A DNA stretch of 14,621 nucleotides from an uncultured Verrucomicrobia subdivision 3 bacterium (GCA_937890005.1 CALBZA010000002.1:1-14621), one strand, 5' to 3'. Counted from the first letter of the stretch, positions 1 to 6,732 are shown. The notes: a model not told the origin generated them from the letters alone. Translations and numbers: made by a program.

Positions 1-25
1 GCTTTGAGCGGTTCACCCTCTTTCA

Positions 26-48
26 AGCCTCCGGCTCTGCCGGAGGTT
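26..48. repeat. Strong hairpin near the left edge (terminator-like or REP-like)
   Basis: A 10-bp stem (26-35 with 39-48, one G-T wobble) closes a three-base loop TCT; the core arm is CCTCCGGC. Neither strand has a run of T after it, so it is not a textbook intrinsic terminator. It lies about 100 bases beyond the 3' end of tRNA-Val on that gene's strand. It could help end that transcript, could belong to a gene to the left of the window, or could be a dispersed palindromic element. Plus-strand frames open from the edge stop at 49-51 and 55-57, but they are too short to call a gene end. Confidence 0.4.
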
Positions 49-150
49 GCTGACTGACCAATTTCTCAGGTGCAGGACGAGGCCCGTTCGCGATTGATTG
101 AAGGTGTGACGTCCCGACCGCGCTTGGTGATCTACTTTTCTGGGAAAGGA

Positions 151-225
<75 letters not shown>

Positions 226-311
226 ACTCTCTGCTGAAAGCCGTTTGAAAACGCTTGTTTTTCATAGGCTTTCGCTGCGTAAGCGAGGCAGGAATTTCGA
301 GTATTTCAACC

Positions 312-386
312 GTGGAGGCAAGTCGAAAAACGGCCCACGTGCGAAGTCACTGGCGGGTTGAAACCAGGGACAGTGGAGGCAAGCCG
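312..386. repeat. Two direct copies of GTGGAGGCAAGYCG
   Basis: Positions 312-325 and 373-386 match at 13 of 14 bases (one T/C change). The wider starts are 310, 371 and, in a weaker third copy, 431, so the spacing is 61 and 60 bases. The second copy runs directly into the hairpin at 379-406. Two short copies are weak evidence alone; the regular spacing makes them worth recording. Confidence 0.45.
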
Positions 387-406
387 ACGCTGGGACGTTG
401 GCTTGC
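379..406. repeat. 11-bp hairpin between tRNA-Val and fabI
   Basis: GCAAGCCGACG (379-389) pairs with CGTTGGCTTGC (396-406), with one wobble pair and a 6-base loop. No T-run follows on either strand, so it is probably not an intrinsic terminator. It lies beyond the fabI terminator and upstream of tRNA-Val on the minus strand. Confidence 0.6.
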
Positions 407-435
407 AGGATCTCAAAGAAGTCCGGTAAACCGTA

Positions 436-474
436 GAGGCGCAGAGAAAATTTATTTCTTTTGCTCTGCGTCTC
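436..474. repeat. 11-bp hairpin with A/T-rich loop
   Basis: GAGGCGCAGAG (436-446) pairs with CTCTGCGTCTC (464-474), with one G-T wobble. Inside the loop, AAAA (447-450) can pair with TTTT (459-462), lengthening the stem. The GAGGCGCAGAG word resembles short GC-rich words I remember as repeated between genes in Verrucomicrobiota and Planctomycetota; that is recollection, not a search result. Confidence 0.55.
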
Positions 475-501
475 GAAGCGTCCGGGCGATGAGTTGTTTC
501 T

Positions 502-539
502 GAAAACAAAAAGGCGCAGAAGCTTTGCTCCCGCGCCTT
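502..539 (-). terminator. Intrinsic terminator of the fabI operon
   Basis: Read on the minus strand, a 13-bp stem (539-527 with 523-511, including two G-T wobbles) closes an AAA triloop and runs straight into TTTGTTTTC (510-502). It begins 24 bases after the fabI stop codon, the classic position and shape of a Rho-independent terminator. Confidence 0.9.
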
Positions 540-562
540 GCGATTTTGAAATTGATCGATCC

Positions 563-1333
563 TTACATCCCCATGATCTGATAACCGCCGTCCACGTAGA
601 TCACCTGACCGGTGATGGCCGCGGCTCCCTGGCTTGCGAGAAACACGCCCGTGGCACCGAGTTCTTCCGGGAGCACATTGCGCTTCAGCGGCGCGTGCGC
701 TTCGTAATGCTTGAGCATCTCGGTGAAACCGCTGATCCCGCGGGCGGCGAGCGTGTTCACCGGTCCGGCGCTGATGCAATTGACGCGGATTTTTTTGGAA
801 CCGAGATCGTACGCCAGATAGCGCGTGCTCGCTTCGAGTGACGCTTTCGCAACGCCCATCACGTTGTAATGCGGAACCACTTTCTCCGCGCCGTAATAGC
901 TCATCGCAACGATGCTGCCGCCGTCTGTCATCAAAGGGGCGGCCGCGCGGGAAAGTGCCACGAGCGAATACGCGCTCACATCATGAGCGATGCGAAACGC
1001 TTCGCGGCTCGTGTTCACGAACTCGCCTTCAAGCGCATCCTTTGGTGCGAAGGCCACTGAATGCAGCATGAGATCGAGCTTCCCGAACTTTTCGCCGACG
1101 GTCTTGAAGACGTTGGCAATGTCCTCGTCCCTGGTGACGTCGCAGGGAAGAATCAACGTGTCGGCGCCGAAGGTTCCGGCGAGTTCCTCGACATTATCCT
1201 TGAGACGTTCGCCCTGATAGGTGAAGGCGAGTTTCGCGCCTTCCTTGTGCCAGGCCTGTGCGATGGCCCATGCAATCGATCGCTTGTTCGCGACTCCAAA
1301 GACGATACCGAGTTTGCCAGCAAGTAGAGACAT
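563..1333 (-). CDS. fabI: Enoyl-[acyl-carrier-protein] reductase (NADH), FabI
   Basis: FabI carries out the last step of each fatty-acid elongation cycle in the cytoplasm, reducing trans-2-enoyl-ACP with NAD(P)H. The 256-aa protein has the usual family length. It is a Rossmann-fold short-chain reductase with the N-terminal nucleotide-binding stretch GVANKRSIAWAIA (13-25). The FabI active-site spacing is present: Y146, Y156 and K163 within YNVMGVAKASLE, matching Escherichia coli numbering. At the Escherichia coli G93 position, a site of triclosan-resistance changes, this protein has alanine (A94, in SVAFAP), as many Gram-positive FabIs do. The segment after the active site reads GPVNTLAA instead of the common GPIRTLAA. 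The gene is last in a minus-strand run, 54 bases after the transporter, and ends at a strong terminator. No clear ribosome-binding site precedes the ATG. Confidence 0.96.
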   Translation of the reverse strand: MSLLAGKLGIVFGVANKRSIAWAIAQAWHKEGAKLAFTYQGERLKDNVEELAGTFGADTLILPCDVTRDEDIANVFKTVGEKFGKLDLMLHSVAFAPKDALEGEFVNTSREAFRIAHDVSAYSLVALSRAAAPLMTDGGSIVAMSYYGAEKVVPHYNVMGVAKASLEASTRYLAYDLGSKKIRVNCISAGPVNTLAARGISGFTEMLKHYEAHAPLKRNVLPEELGATGVFLASQGAAAITGQVIYVDGGYQIMGM

Positions 1334-1387
1334 AGTTTCTGTTCGTTAAACGTTAGCGTTCAAACGTGAACCGGGCGCAGAATGGCG

Positions 1388-2605
1388 TCAATTCGGAGCG
1401 TGATCAAGTTTTCTGGCGGCAGGCGCGGTGCCTTTGCAGCTGAGCCGGAGAATGATCAGCGCTGCGAGGCCCACCAGCAGCAGTGTGGAAACGGCAACGG
1501 TTCCACTGTTTGGGGAATTCGGAAAAAAGGTCAGTGCCGCCGCTCCGGCTGCCGGTCCGCCGAAGATGCCGAGTCCAATCGCCGCCTCGTGCAGTCCGCC
1601 ATGCGCGCCTTTCTCATTGCCGGCATCCATCGAGTAGAACAGGGACGAATAGTAGATCAGCCCGATGGCAAAGCCGAAAACGACCTGGGCTGCGATCACA
1701 ATCCAGAGCACTGGCGCAAGAAGCATTGTGGAAAATGAGAGCAGCAACCCAATCGCCGCGGCGAGCATCCAGCGGAACCGATAATGCCAGCCGGTCCATT
1801 TCCAAAGCAGGATGAACGCGCCAAAGCGCACGTAGAACCAGAGCGAGTTGAACACGCCCGATTCCGCCGGCGTGAGGTCGAACTTGGTCGCAAGCTGCGG
1901 AATGACTGCGCCGACCGTATTGATCGCAACGTAGGCGAACGGGCTGATCAACCACGCCATCTGAAGAAATCGTTTCGGCGGAACAGGCTGTTCCCAGGCG
2001 ATTCGTTCCGGCTGATGGGAGAGTTCCTGAACTTTTATGGCCGGAACCTGCCTTGCTTTCTTTTCCAGCCAGAGCACAAAAGCGAACTGGAGCAGCATCA
2101 AGGCGATTGGAATTCCGAAGAGTCCATTGCGTCCGAACGTTTCCCAGAGCCAGCCGCCCATGCAAAACGCGACGGCGCTGGCGGAAGACCAGACCACGTT
2201 GTAGATGCCAACCTTCCTCGCGGTTCCGTGAAAGTCTTCTCCTTCCGTCACGAGCGCTTCAAGCGTCGGCCAGATGAGACAGAGAGGAATCGTCCAGGCA
2301 ATGAGCGCGGTGATCTGGCCGGTAACTCCGGGAATGATCAGGCCCAACGACAATCCTGCCGCCATGCCGCCGTAGCCCAGTTTCAGCGCGTTGAAGTAAC
2401 CGAATTGCTGCGCAAAGCGGCCGCCCTGCCACGACGCGAAGATGTAGATGAACCCGTGAATGGCCGCGAGGAACAGGTTTCCGCGATTGGTGAAGCCGAG
2501 TTCGTCGCGCGCGAGAAAGACGATGTAATAGATGTAATACGTCGCGGCGAAGCTGTTGATGGCTTCGAGTGTGAAATAGCCGAACTTGAGCCTGGAGCGG
2601 GTCAT
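1388..2605 (-). CDS. Major facilitator superfamily transporter, substrate unknown
   Basis: This is a hydrophobic inner-membrane protein of about 405 residues with roughly 12 predicted transmembrane helices in two halves separated by a polar central loop (near KKARQVPAIKVQELSHQ). That is the standard MFS layout. The first helix begins at LKFGYFTLEAINSF, and the cytoplasmic C-terminus is short and basic. I prefer the ATG at 2605 because AGGA (2612-2615) lies six bases upstream. A TTG at 2653 in the same frame would add 16 residues and overlap the Nudix gene by 13 bases. The loop after helix 2 (WQGGRFAQQFG) is MFS-like, but nothing shows what is carried. It lies between a Nudix gene and fabI, apparently in one transcript. 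Confidence 0.85.
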   Translation of the reverse strand: MTRSRLKFGYFTLEAINSFAATYYIYYIVFLARDELGFTNRGNLFLAAIHGFIYIFASWQGGRFAQQFGYFNALKLGYGGMAAGLSLGLIIPGVTGQITALIAWTIPLCLIWPTLEALVTEGEDFHGTARKVGIYNVVWSSASAVAFCMGGWLWETFGRNGLFGIPIALMLLQFAFVLWLEKKARQVPAIKVQELSHQPERIAWEQPVPPKRFLQMAWLISPFAYVAINTVGAVIPQLATKFDLTPAESGVFNSLWFYVRFGAFILLWKWTGWHYRFRWMLAAAIGLLLSFSTMLLAPVLWIVIAAQVVFGFAIGLIYYSSLFYSMDAGNEKGAHGGLHEAAIGLGIFGGPAAGAAALTFFPNSPNSGTVAVSTLLLVGLAALIILRLSCKGTAPAARKLDHAPN

Positions 2606-2615
2606 GCCGAATCCT
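2606..2615 (-). promoter_or_regulatory. Ribosome-binding site deciding the MFS start
   Basis: AGGA (2615-2612) with six bases before ATG 2605. Few genes in this window have such a site, so it favours ATG 2605 over the upstream TTG at 2653. Confidence 0.65.
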
Positions 2616-2640
2616 GTCGCACGCAACCTGCGGGTCAGCG

Positions 2641-3129
2641 TCAGGATTGGCAATCGGCATTTTGCACCGGTGCAGCCGGGATTTCCTCAATTGCCTTGAG
2701 GCAATACCACTTCACTGCATTTGACATGGGAGGCGTAAGTTGATCCAGCTCTGCTGCTGAACACCAGCGAATATCGTGGTGTTCTTCCGCCGCAAGCGCC
2801 ATTGTGCCGTTCTTGGGCCGCGCCCAGTAGATCATCCCGATGTGTTCGTGCGTGTCGTTGATGCGATGAATGTCGAGAAAGCGCGGGGCGATGAGGGCGC
2901 GCGTTCCCGGTTCTGTTGTTGGCGGACGTTCGCCGATCAGCTCAACTTCAAAGCCGCTTTCCTCCCGTGCTTCACGCAAGGCGGCCTGCTCGGGATCTTC
3001 ATCCAGTTCGATGTGTCCGCCCAATGGCAGCCACTTGTCGAGTTTTCGATGGTGAATCAAAAGAACCTTCGCGTCCTGAACGACGAAGATCGCAACGGTG
3101 AAATCAATTTTTTCGTGAATGTGAGGCAT
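2641..3129 (-). CDS. Nudix hydrolase (first of two in the window)
   Basis: This 162-aa cytoplasmic protein has a perfect Nudix box at residues 38-60, matching G-x5-E-x7-REUxEExGU: G38, E44, then REAREESGF (52-60). The glutamates of REAREES hold the Mg or Mn ions that cut nucleoside diphosphates linked to another group. The N-terminal strand (IDFTVAIFVVQDAKVLLIHH) and LPLGGHIELDEDP are typical of small MutT-like or mRNA-decapping-like members. The substrate cannot be read from the sequence. The gene lies 107 bases after the fmdB-like gene and 35 bases before the preferred MFS start, all on the minus strand. No clear ribosome-binding site precedes the ATG; the gap upstream holds an inverted array of short words (3147-3235). 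Confidence 0.93.
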   Translation of the reverse strand: MPHIHEKIDFTVAIFVVQDAKVLLIHHRKLDKWLPLGGHIELDEDPEQAALREAREESGFEVELIGERPPTTEPGTRALIAPRFLDIHRINDTHEHIGMIYWARPKNGTMALAAEEHHDIRWCSAAELDQLTPPMSNAVKWYCLKAIEEIPAAPVQNADCQS

Positions 3130-3146
3130 GGGGGAGAAGGGGAGTG

Positions 3147-3235
3147 AATACGTGATGAGTGAATGCGCGAATGCGTGATTAAATCGTCGAGCGCTTTGAG
3201 ACTGTGTTCACGTTTCACGCATCATTCGTCACGAT
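3147..3235. repeat. Inverted pair of short-word repeat arrays between fmdB-like gene and Nudix
   Basis: The left arm (3147-3178) is four adjacent octamers close to ATGCGTGA. The right arm (3206-3235), read on the minus strand, contains ATGATGCGTGAAACGTGA and related words. The arms align with two one-base gaps and few mismatches, so either strand could fold into a long imperfect hairpin with a loop of about 27 bases. The array fills most of the 107-bp gap between the fmdB-like stop codon and the Nudix start. CACGTTTCACG (3209-3219) also occurs, on the opposite strand, in the array at 8200-8222. Confidence 0.75.
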
Positions 3236-3236
3236 C

Positions 3237-3737
3237 TCAGTAATCATAGAGTCCGCTGTCGCGTGTGTATCCGCCGCTTCTGCCGCCGCTGCGTTCGTCG
3301 CCCATGACGTCGCCGAGGAGATCGCCCATGTCTTCCTCGATCTTTTCAGGATCTTCGCCGGCTTCCAAACGTTTGATGGCGATGTCGAGTTCCTTCGGCA
3401 TGGATCCGGGCGGCATGATCTCTTTCATCTTCCGCATCATGTGAGCCATGTGCTTCGGGTTGTTTTCGTCCATGCGCTCCAGATCGCGTTCCATTTCGGA
3501 CATCGCGCGCGCGACGCGGGGATCATCGAGATCCGGCATTGAGCCGTCGTTCTCGCTGCCGTCATTCCCGGTGGCCGGTTCAGCTATTCCGCGGGTCATG
3601 GAGAATCTGCTGAGCTGCTTCTCCATCTTCTTGTTGCCGCACTTCGGACAGACTGGCAGCCGGTCCGGATTGATGCGCTTGGAAAGGAAATTGAAAATTC
3701 TGCGGCATTTCGGACATGCAAATTCATAAATCGGCAT
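3237..3737 (-). CDS. FmdB-family zinc-ribbon protein with a long acidic tail
   Basis: The N-terminus MPIYEFACPKC is the hallmark of the FmdB / CxxC_CxxC_SSSS zinc-ribbon family. Two knuckles, C8-x2-C11 and C30-x2-C33, are positioned to bind one zinc ion. Family members are often called putative regulators, but no general biochemical role is settled. At 166 aa it is clearly longer than usual (roughly 60-110 aa). Residues 55-145 are charged and probably helical, rich in M, E, D and K, and the tail is Gly/Ser/Tyr-rich, ending GLYDY. The ATG is preceded by GAAAGGT (3752-3746) at nine bases, one of the better ribosome-binding sites here. It is the first gene of the run leading to fabI and starts only 39 bases after the korB terminator, so its promoter must overlap that terminator. 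Confidence 0.85.
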   Translation of the reverse strand: MPIYEFACPKCRRIFNFLSKRINPDRLPVCPKCGNKKMEKQLSRFSMTRGIAEPATGNDGSENDGSMPDLDDPRVARAMSEMERDLERMDENNPKHMAHMMRKMKEIMPPGSMPKELDIAIKRLEAGEDPEKIEEDMGDLLGDVMGDERSGGRSGGYTRDSGLYDY

Positions 3738-3776
3738 ACGGATTTACCTTTCACAATTTCGGTTTCGCGTGCCAAC

Positions 3777-3813
3777 AAAAAACACGAGCCCGGGATCGCT
3801 CCGCGGGCTCGTG
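3777..3813 (-). terminator. Intrinsic terminator of korAB
   Basis: On the minus strand a perfect 10-bp stem CACGAGCCCG/CGGGCTCGTG (3813-3804 with 3792-3783) closes an 11-base loop and is followed by six T residues (3782-3777). It begins 23 bases after the korB stop codon. Confidence 0.93.
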
Positions 3814-3836
3814 ATGGAAAGTCTGTTTGCGACAGC

Positions 3837-4772
3837 TTACTTCAGACGATCGAACGTCTTCTGCAGAATCTGCCAGTCCTTGAGGCCTTTGACCTTTTCC
3901 TGGTTGGCCCGGATGATCTCAGCCTCCTTGGCATTCTTGGTCGGCTTGGGGTTCTTGTAAAAGACGCCGAAGTAGCCGGGGAACGGATCGTTGGCGAGCT
4001 TGTAGGCCGCCATTTCGTCTGTCACATCATGATCCTTCGGCACTTCCTTGAACACGCCGCCTTTGCGCGGATTCGAGGCGTCGAACGCACCTTCATAAAA
4101 TTCAACGCATTCGCTGAGGCATTCAATGAAGCTGAACCCGTCGTGGTCCATCGCGGCTTCCATCATCGCGAGAACGTGGTTCGGATTGGAGTGTGTCGTG
4201 CGGGCAACAAAAGTTGCGCCGGCGGCGAGCGCCTGCTTCATCGGATTGATCGGATAATCGATGGCGCCCCATTGGTCCGTCTTGCTCTTGAATCCGAGCG
4301 GTGATGTGGGCGAGGTCTGCTTCTTCGTGAGTCCGTAAACCCAGTTGTCCATGACAACGTAGGTGAGCTTCACGTTCTTGCGCGCGGTGTGATTGAAGTG
4401 ATTTCCGCCGATGGAGAACGCGTCGCCGTCGCCACCGAACACGAACACGTGCAGGTCGGGGCGGGAGAGCGAAACGCCGGTTGCGAACGGAAGCGCGCGA
4501 CCGTGAATGTAATGAGCGCCGTGCGCCTGGACGAAGTAGGGGAAGCGGCTTGAGCAGCCGATGCCGGCGATCGTGGTGATCTTCTCGTGCCAGAGCTTGC
4601 GCTTTTCAATCAGCTTGAAGTAGAGAGCGAGAACGGAGAAGTCGCCGCAGCCGGGACACCAGGTTGGATGATCGGCAGCGATTTCTTTTTTCGTCAGCCC
4701 TTTGCGCTCGGTCGTGGCTGGCGCGGCAACGATGTTGCCGGGCGTCGGGATTTCAGTCGTTGAAGAACTCAT
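3837..4772 (-). CDS. korB: 2-oxoacid:ferredoxin oxidoreductase, beta subunit
   Basis: This subunit holds thiamine diphosphate and one [4Fe-4S] cluster. It oxidatively decarboxylates a 2-oxoacid, most likely 2-oxoglutarate, to the acyl-CoA while reducing ferredoxin; the reaction is reversible. The 311-aa chain shows HPTWCPGCGDF (C39, C42), a third cysteine in GIGCSSRFPYF (C73) and a probable fourth ligand at C218 or C222. The TPP/Mg site is GDGD (114-117) through MDNWVYGLTKKQTSPTSP. The YGLTKxQTSPT signature favours KorB over pyruvate enzymes. I start at ATG 4772 (MSSSTTEIP); the frame is open to 4868, but that would overlap korA by 76 bases. The gene begins 20 bases after the korA stop codon, as expected for two subunits made together. 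No separate delta (ferredoxin-like) gene is nearby. Confidence 0.93.
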   Translation of the reverse strand: MSSSTTEIPTPGNIVAAPATTERKGLTKKEIAADHPTWCPGCGDFSVLALYFKLIEKRKLWHEKITTIAGIGCSSRFPYFVQAHGAHYIHGRALPFATGVSLSRPDLHVFVFGGDGDAFSIGGNHFNHTARKNVKLTYVVMDNWVYGLTKKQTSPTSPLGFKSKTDQWGAIDYPINPMKQALAAGATFVARTTHSNPNHVLAMMEAAMDHDGFSFIECLSECVEFYEGAFDASNPRKGGVFKEVPKDHDVTDEMAAYKLANDPFPGYFGVFYKNPKPTKNAKEAEIIRANQEKVKGLKDWQILQKTFDRLK

Positions 4773-4792
4773 ATTCGTAAGTCTTTGAAAGG

Positions 4793-6628
4793 TTAGGCGT
4801 TGACGGACTCGTTCTTGATGGCTTCGATCTTTGTTTTCACGGCGGCGAGGATTTCCTTCACCTTCCATGTGAGCCCGTCGGTCTTGTTGATGCCGCGGAT
4901 CGCGGGATTGCAGTAGCGCGAACGCAGGAGGGCGGCAAGCTGTCCACCCTGGCTGTAAATGCCTTCGTCGTTGATTTCAACGACGAACACGTGATTGAAG
5001 CCGGAGAAGATGTTTTCCAGTCCGGGTGGAAGAGGGCTGATCGAGCGGATGTGAATCGAGGAAATGCTGTCACCGGCCGCGCGGGCGCGATCGACAGCTT
5101 CGCGAATCGGGCCTTCGGTTGAACCCCAGCCGACGAGGAGAACGTTTCCTTCGCTCGGACCGTAAATTTTCGGCGTCGGCAGCGTGGCAGCCAGAGTCTG
5201 GAACTTCTTCCGGCGTTTGGCGGTCATTTGCAGGTGAAGCTTGGGTGAACCGGTTGGATGTCCCATTTCATCGTGCTCGAGACCGGTCGCGATCGGATAT
5301 TTGCCATTCAGAATGCGTGTTCCGGGAACAACGCGCTGAACCGTTCCATCTGCAGTGGAGAGGTCGTACGGCTTGTGTTCTGCCACTGGAGTCAAATCAG
5401 GCGTGATGTCCTGGCAAACCTTTTCCAGATCCGGTTCGGGAAAGGCTTCAATGCGTGTTGCAATTGCCTGGTCGCTCAGGATGTAAACCGGCGTGTTGTA
5501 TTTCCGCGCAATGTTCACGGCCTCGATCGCCATGTAGAAACAGTCTTCCACATTCGCGGGCGCGAGAACCACGCGGGGGGAATCACCGTGACCGCCGAAA
5601 ACCGCGATGTTCAGGTCCGACTGCTCGACGTTGGTCGGCATGCCCGTTGAAGGTCCACCGCGTTGAATATCGATGATGACAATCGGAACCTCCGCCATTC
5701 CGGCCCAGCCTGCGGCTTCAGCCTTGAGCGCAATTCCAGGTCCGCTGGAACCGGTGACTGCGACGCGCCCGGCGTAGCTGGCGCCAATGGCCATCGAGAC
5801 GGAAGCGATTTCGTCTTCGCATTGAATGAATGTGCCGCCGTATTTCGGCAGCTCGCGGCGAAGCAGTTCCATGATGTCCGACCACGGTGTGATTGGATAT
5901 CCGGCGCCGAATCGAACGCCCGCGGCGATCAATCCGTAAGCCAGCGCTTCGTTTCCGTTCATCACGACCTGATGACGGTCGCGTTTCTGGGAATCCATGA
6001 ACTTGAACGTTTCGACGACATTCCCGAGCGAATAGCCGTAGCCGGCGTGGAAGGCGAGCAGCGCGTTTTTCACGACGCTCTCGTCTTTGCCTCCGAAGCG
6101 TTCTTGAATCAGCTTTTCGAGTTTCTGCAGGTTCAGGTCGAACATCCGCGCGATCAGGCCCAACGCGAAAATGTTTTTGCCCTTGTCCTTGGCTGTTCCG
6201 CCGATGGCTTCGATTGTCAGGCTGGAAATCTTAATGCCGACGTGGTGATAGGTGTCCTTCCACTCGGGCTTCGGTTCGACGTGATCGGCGTCGTAAAGGA
6301 CAATTCCATTCTTCTTCAGCGAAGCAATGTGGCCTTCGTACGAATGCTGGTAAAAGGCGAGAAGAACATCCGCTTCATCACCGGCGCTCAGAACTTCACC
6401 GGAACCGATGCGCACCTGAAAGATTGAAGGGCCGCCGGAGATCGTGGACGGAATGGTCATGAAGGTCATGACTTCCTGCTCGCTGCGCCCGGCGAGGCGC
6501 GCGAGGAAACCGCCGATGGCCTGGATACCATCCTGCGAATTGCCCGCAATGCGGATTACAGCTTCAGAGACTTTCGAAAATTTCGGGGCATTGCCTGAAG
6601 ACAATGCTGCCGTTGGCGTATCACTCAT
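4793..6628 (-). CDS. korA: 2-oxoacid:ferredoxin oxidoreductase, fused gamma-alpha subunit
   Basis: This partner of korB forms the rest of the 2-oxoacid:ferredoxin oxidoreductase. The 611-aa chain is a fusion. An N-terminal gamma domain (about 20-200) carries IRIAGNSQDGIQAIGG and the GDEADVLLAF strand. It is followed by the alpha pyrimidine-binding domain with GYPITPWS (243-250), the SGPGIALKAEAAGWAGMAEVP region and IDIQRGGPSTGMPT, which help bind thiamine diphosphate across the interface. A C-terminal transketolase-C-like domain (about 500-590) ends the protein. This gamma-alpha plus beta arrangement is that of two-subunit KorAB enzymes such as the mycobacterial one, known to tolerate oxygen. 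ATG 6628 (MSDTPTAAL) is preferred; a start at 6706 would cover the candidate promoter. The 2-oxoglutarate preference is inferred from family resemblance only. Confidence 0.93.
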   Translation of the reverse strand: MSDTPTAALSSGNAPKFSKVSEAVIRIAGNSQDGIQAIGGFLARLAGRSEQEVMTFMTIPSTISGGPSIFQVRIGSGEVLSAGDEADVLLAFYQHSYEGHIASLKKNGIVLYDADHVEPKPEWKDTYHHVGIKISSLTIEAIGGTAKDKGKNIFALGLIARMFDLNLQKLEKLIQERFGGKDESVVKNALLAFHAGYGYSLGNVVETFKFMDSQKRDRHQVVMNGNEALAYGLIAAGVRFGAGYPITPWSDIMELLRRELPKYGGTFIQCEDEIASVSMAIGASYAGRVAVTGSSGPGIALKAEAAGWAGMAEVPIVIIDIQRGGPSTGMPTNVEQSDLNIAVFGGHGDSPRVVLAPANVEDCFYMAIEAVNIARKYNTPVYILSDQAIATRIEAFPEPDLEKVCQDITPDLTPVAEHKPYDLSTADGTVQRVVPGTRILNGKYPIATGLEHDEMGHPTGSPKLHLQMTAKRRKKFQTLAATLPTPKIYGPSEGNVLLVGWGSTEGPIREAVDRARAAGDSISSIHIRSISPLPPGLENIFSGFNHVFVVEINDEGIYSQGGQLAALLRSRYCNPAIRGINKTDGLTWKVKEILAAVKTKIEAIKNESVNA

Positions 6629-6704
6629 GAGAATAGTTAGTTCAAATCGACTTAGCGCGAACTCGCTGAAGAATAATTTGCTCAGTGAGCGCGAATTGCC
6701 ATCC

Positions 6705-6732
6705 ACACTAACACCCTACCCCTTTGTGTCAA
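6705..6732 (-). promoter_or_regulatory. Candidate sigma-70 promoter of korAB
   Basis: A perfect -35 box TTGACA (6732-6727) is followed after 16 bases by TAGTGT (6710-6705), a 3-of-6 match to the -10 consensus. Transcription would start near 6698, giving a leader of about 70 bases before korA. The surrounding 6720-6780 stretch is the most AT-rich part of this intergenic region. The weak -10 box keeps confidence low. Confidence 0.4.

Larger units (their letters stand above)
226..562. other. 337-bp gene-free stretch rich in inverted repeats
   Basis: No credible gene lies here; open frames crossing it also cross the tRNA or fabI. From left to right it holds a small hairpin (272-286, TCGCT/AGCGA), an inverted repeat TTTCAACC/GGTTGAAA (304-311 and 356-363), an 11-bp hairpin (379-389/396-406), another 11-bp hairpin (436-446/464-474) and the fabI terminator (502-539). 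The motif GTGGAGGCAAG occurs at 312 and 373. A degenerate version (CCGTAGAGGCGCAG) at 431 gives a spacing of about 60 bases across three copies. Confidence 0.6.

Noticed and set aside
306..779. Minus-strand open frame of 157 codons overlapping the end of fabI
   Set aside because: It shares bases with conserved fabI sequence in another frame, crosses the fabI terminator, and has low-complexity Arg/His/Ser content.
2606..2653. N-terminal extension of the MFS transporter from TTG 2653
   Set aside because: The start is TTG, the extra residues are basic and not membrane-like, and ATG 2605 has an AGGA site at the right distance. It is kept only as an alternative.
1784..2743. Plus-strand open frame of 319 codons
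   Set aside because: It lies opposite the MFS gene and part of the Nudix gene, and its translation is Arg/Glu-rich with no domain. The minus-strand products have clear membrane helices and a perfect Nudix box.
3147..3235. CRISPR array
   Set aside because: The repeats are adjacent 7-8-base words with no spacers of 30 or more bases between identical repeats, and no cas genes are present.
4773..4868. N-terminal extension of korB
   Set aside because: The added residues are highly charged and would overlap the end of korA by 76 bases. ATG 4772 gives the normal family N-terminus and a 20-base gap.
5663..6427. Plus-strand open frame of 254 codons
   Set aside because: It is antisense to korA, whose motifs cover the same bases. 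The translation shows no family resemblance and no ribosome-binding site.
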